A DNA stretch of 64,000 nt from contig NZ_JAPELY010000001.1 of NCBI RefSeq assembly GCF_026343295.1, forward strand, positions 1,116,001 to 1,180,000. The letters are read 5' to 3'. The first letter of the stretch is position 1, and each line of letters begins with the position of its first letter. Both the position numbers and the translations under genes were made by a program. Origin of the DNA: Streptomyces sp. NBC_00083 (lineage in GTDB: Bacteria > Actinomycetota > Actinomycetes > Streptomycetales > Streptomycetaceae). Shown here piece by piece: positions 61,662 to 64,000 of this stretch. Below the pieces are notes generated by a model. The model saw only the letters and a list, made by a program, of their open reading frames with translations, was not told the DNA's origin and searched no databases.

Positions 61662-62783
61662 TCAGGAACGGCCCGGCCGGACGGTGTCGCATCCGCGCCG
61701 CTTCGTCTCCGAATCCGCGAAGGCCTTCAGGGCCGCGTTCGCGAAGTCGGGGGAGTAGTGGGCCACCGGATAGGTGCGGGTGTCGGTGTCGTAGAGGCGG
61801 GTGACGAGGAATGTCGCCGGTTCGCTGGAGCCGGGGCACGCGGCGGTGGCCGAGGCGAAGTCCTGGGGCTCGTCCGGGAGCTTGAGGGCGGGGGCGCCGC
61901 CCTTCTCCCTGAACGCTTTCGCGCTGGTCCCGTAGAAGGCGTACAGGCCGTATCCGGCCTTGGCGCCCGCGCGGGTGGCCAGGTAGCAGTTCACCTGGGG
62001 GGCTCGGGCATCCGTCGGGAACTCCACCGCTTCGGGCACGCCGTCGTGGGCCGCGGCCGAGGCGAGGGAGCGCAGCGGGGAGCACGAGCCGGCCGCCCGG
62101 CCGAGGGGCTCGGACGGGAGCCGCCCCGTGCCGTAGGGGGGCGCCGTCACCCGGGTCAGGCGCTGTCCTCCCGACGTCCGGCAGCCATGCCGGCCCGCCG
62201 CATCGAGCGCCGTCTCGGCGGTGACGCGGCCGAGCCCGGTGAGCACGGCCGGGTCCGACTGCGCGCCGGGCGGCGGCCCCGTCAGGGTGCCCGTGACGAC
62301 CAACGACTTGGCGGGGTCGTCCGCGCAGTCGAGCGAAACCAGGACACTGGGGGTGCCGTCGTTCCGTACAACGCCCGGCCAGCCCGCGCCGAGTGGTGCG
62401 ACCGCGCCCCTGTATCCGTTGCGGAGGTCCCCGAACCGGGCGCGCGTTTCGGCGGTGGAGACCGCGTCCGCACTCCACCGCAGGGTCATCTGCAGGGCGG
62501 AGTGAGGCCCGGAGGACCCCTTCACCAGACAGTCGCCCAGCGCGCCGTCGCCGGACCCGAGATCCTCGGCATGCGAGTGCGAGGAGCCGAGCGCCCCTTC
62601 CAGCCCGCCCTGCGCCAGGTTCCCGCCACAGGCGCGGTCCACCGACCGGCCGTCGCGCCAGGCGCCGTACATGCCGGTGCTGTAGAGGACTTGGGCCACG
62701 ACGGCCAGTACGACGACGAAGGTGCCCGCGTACCAGCCCGGGTGGATCCGCCGTGGCCTGGAGGTCTTCTGCATGGTGCTCAT
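61662..62783 (-). CDS. Membrane-anchored hypothetical protein
   Basis: 373 residues. After a basic lead (SRPRRIHPGW) there is one membrane helix (YAGTFVVVLAVVAQVLYSTGMYGAW). The extracytoplasmic region has six or more Cys (ACGGNL, GDCLVKG, LDCADD, HGCRTSG, SCSPLRS, NCYLATRAGAKAG, RRGCD), so disulfides are likely. The start could be 62783 or 62774. No known family is recognised. It lies 35 bp downstream of the large partial gene on the same strand and probably belongs to the same operon. Confidence 0.8.
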   Translation of the reverse strand: MSTMQKTSRPRRIHPGWYAGTFVVVLAVVAQVLYSTGMYGAWRDGRSVDRACGGNLAQGGLEGALGSSHSHAEDLGSGDGALGDCLVKGSSGPHSALQMTLRWSADAVSTAETRARFGDLRNGYRGAVAPLGAGWPGVVRNDGTPSVLVSLDCADDPAKSLVVTGTLTGPPPGAQSDPAVLTGLGRVTAETALDAAGRHGCRTSGGQRLTRVTAPPYGTGRLPSEPLGRAAGSCSPLRSLASAAAHDGVPEAVEFPTDARAPQVNCYLATRAGAKAGYGLYAFYGTSAKAFREKGGAPALKLPDEPQDFASATAACPGSSEPATFLVTRLYDTDTRTYPVAHYSPDFANAALKAFADSETKRRGCDTVRPGRS

Positions 62784-62818
62784 TCCGTCGAGTGCCGGCG
62801 GGGCAGTTGCGCCCTGGG

Positions 62819-64000
62819 TCAGCGGTCGGCCCGCAGGTAGCGCAGCGAGTCGTTGCGGCTGAGGTCGTACTGGTCCTGCCCCGCGTGCAGGAAGTACTTG
62901 GTGTAGTCGCTGTCGATGTCGTGGCCCCGGCTCTGGCCCCACATGCGGACCATGTGGTCGACGTCCCGCTGGCCCGCGTCGTAGGACTTGGCGTTCGCGT
63001 CGGTCGCCGCGAGGTTCGCCTCCGCGGTGTGCTCCTTGTTGGACTCGTACGTCCACACGTCGACGCTCTTCGTGGCGAGGTCCCCGACGGGGCTGAGGTC
63101 GGCCACGGGGTTGAACATGAGCGCCGTCCCGAGCGACGTGCCGATGCCGTGGTTGAAGTCGGCAGCCCACTGGGTCTTCTTGAACCGCTCGTCGAAGATG
63201 ATGTCCGCCCTGACGCCGTCGTAGGCGCCGACGGCGCGGGACGACTCCACGATGCGGTCGTGGACCGTCTTCTCGCCCGCGTCCTGCGGAAGGGCGGCCA
63301 GCACGTCGTGCGCGTGCTGCTGCTCCGCGCCGTAGAGGTGCCCGTAGGCCTCCGGGTCGTTGGCGATGCCCCGCAGCAGCTTCGTGAGGTGGTCGGGGGC
63401 GAGGGCCAGGTGCGCGCCGTCCTTGTCCTCCCAGACCGTGCCCTGGCTGTTGTAGGGGATGTCGTAGTGCGAGTCCGACTTCGCGAACGTCTGGTGGGTG
63501 TCGGGGGTGTACGAGGTCATGATGTGCGCCAGCGGTTCCGTCAGGTTCTTGGGCAACTCCTGGGCGTGGTTGTCCGCGTTCAGCGTGTCGATCGTCTGCC
63601 GCAGGATGTCTGCCTGGGTCGCCGTGTGATGTCCGGCGGGGTGGTAGGAGCCCGGGGCGTCGCCGGTCGTGGCGGCCTCGAGGGCCGCGCCGAAGCCCTT
63701 GCGGACGTCGCCGTCCTCCACCGTGACCGGCATGCCCTGGGTGGTGCCGCCGGGCGGAGTCGCGAAGTGGTCCACGACGGTGTCCCAGTCGCGGCCGTGC
63801 AGAAGGTAGTTGAGGTTGTCGTTGTGCGCCGGGTCCAGATAGGCGGTACTGGTCGCCGGGTCGTGGGACATGATGCCGAGGACGCCGTCGAGGGGGTCGT
63901 TGGCGAACCAGCCCCGGTCGCCGCCGCTGAACTGGTCCCGGAGCGACCAGACGGAGCCGAGGTTGCCCTTGGCGGTGAAGGACGTCTCGGCGTGCCGGAT
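62819..64000 (-). CDS. Large secreted-type protein, C-terminal part (5' end outside window)
   Basis: 394 residues are visible; the frame is open to the right edge, so the N-terminus is missing. Segments such as FTAKGNLGSVWSLRDQFSGGDRGWF, LDGVLGIMSHDPATSTAYL, NLNYLLHGRDWDTVVDHF and PKNLTEPLAHIMTSYTPDTHQTF resemble, from memory, the DUF6571 group of actinomycete proteins associated with ESX/WXG-type secretion. This attribution is tentative. The C-terminal 150 residues (AEQQHAHDVLAALPQDAG ... KSYDAGQRDVDHMVRMWG) are helical and polar. No toxin catalytic motif is seen. Confidence 0.75.
   Translation of the reverse strand: MRHAETSFTAKGNLGSVWSLRDQFSGGDRGWFANDPLDGVLGIMSHDPATSTAYLDPAHNDNLNYLLHGRDWDTVVDHFATPPGGTTQGMPVTVEDGDVRKGFGAALEAATTGDAPGSYHPAGHHTATQADILRQTIDTLNADNHAQELPKNLTEPLAHIMTSYTPDTHQTFAKSDSHYDIPYNSQGTVWEDKDGAHLALAPDHLTKLLRGIANDPEAYGHLYGAEQQHAHDVLAALPQDAGEKTVHDRIVESSRAVGAYDGVRADIIFDERFKKTQWAADFNHGIGTSLGTALMFNPVADLSPVGDLATKSVDVWTYESNKEHTAEANLAATDANAKSYDAGQRDVDHMVRMWGQSRGHDIDSDYTKYFLHAGQDQYDLSRNDSLRYLRADR

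Overview
The window is a chromosomal segment of a Streptomyces-type actinomycete. The evidence is a very high GC content, strong third-codon G/C bias, many GTG starts, WhiB-era core genes in a typical order, and at least one TTA codon confined to a regulator. The order recO-uppS-zur-znuBCA-glyS, then dusB-ppdK, nirBD, an FMN reductase, nasA, dgt-dnaG-hrdA matches, from memory, the SCO2510-SCO2460 region of S. coelicolor. That would make it core chromosome rather than an island. I see no transposase, integrase, prophage, CRISPR array or secondary-metabolite cluster.

Layout, left to right. Positions 1-9000 hold the tail of a LuxR-type regulator, a lipoprotein, recO, uppS, the zinc operon znuA-znuC-znuB-zur with Zur-type operators at znuA, and glyS. 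These are followed by a 730-bp gene-free stretch full of repeats. Positions 9000-19500 hold a membrane protein, a histidine kinase/response regulator/DUF4097-like trio, a TetR regulator, an aldo/keto reductase with a striking palindrome upstream, two 14-helix MFS exporters flanking an XRE regulator, and dusB. Positions 19500-28800 hold an unusual repeat-bearing spacer, ppdK, an ArsR/DUF5937-like regulator with a TTA codon, a sugar ABC importer lacking its ATPase, a VOC protein and an SDR.

Positions 28800-33000 hold the nitrite-reductase operon (FAD oxidoreductase, nirB, nirD). With nasA (44314-46425) and the sirohydrochlorin chelatase (47556-48380) it forms a split nitrate/nitrite assimilation set; both promoter regions carry GlnR-like half-sites. 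Positions 33000-43300 hold a second kinase/regulator pair with the same sensor architecture as the first, a ferric-reductase-like flavocytochrome, a sortase with its probable substrate, a class IV aminotransferase, a SoxR-box-driven FMN reductase, and a kinase co-transcribed with a lipoprotein paralogous to the one at the left edge.

Positions 43500-60000 hold cutA, a GGCT-like protein, nasA, a SanA-like protein, cbiX, dgt, a ferredoxin-reductase-like protein, dnaG, hrdA, a heterodimeric ABC exporter and a xylulokinase-like FGGY kinase. Positions 60000-64000 hold two tandem tRNA-Asn genes, a CAU tRNA, a Pro-rich membrane protein, and the 3' end of a two-gene operon that runs off the right edge. 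No single spectacular new system stands out. The most informative signals are regulatory: the SoxR box, the 15-bp perfect inverted repeat, the 10-bp-phased repeats plus TTA codon at the DUF5937-like regulator, the dusB-ppdK spacer, and the paralogous lipoprotein/signalling modules.
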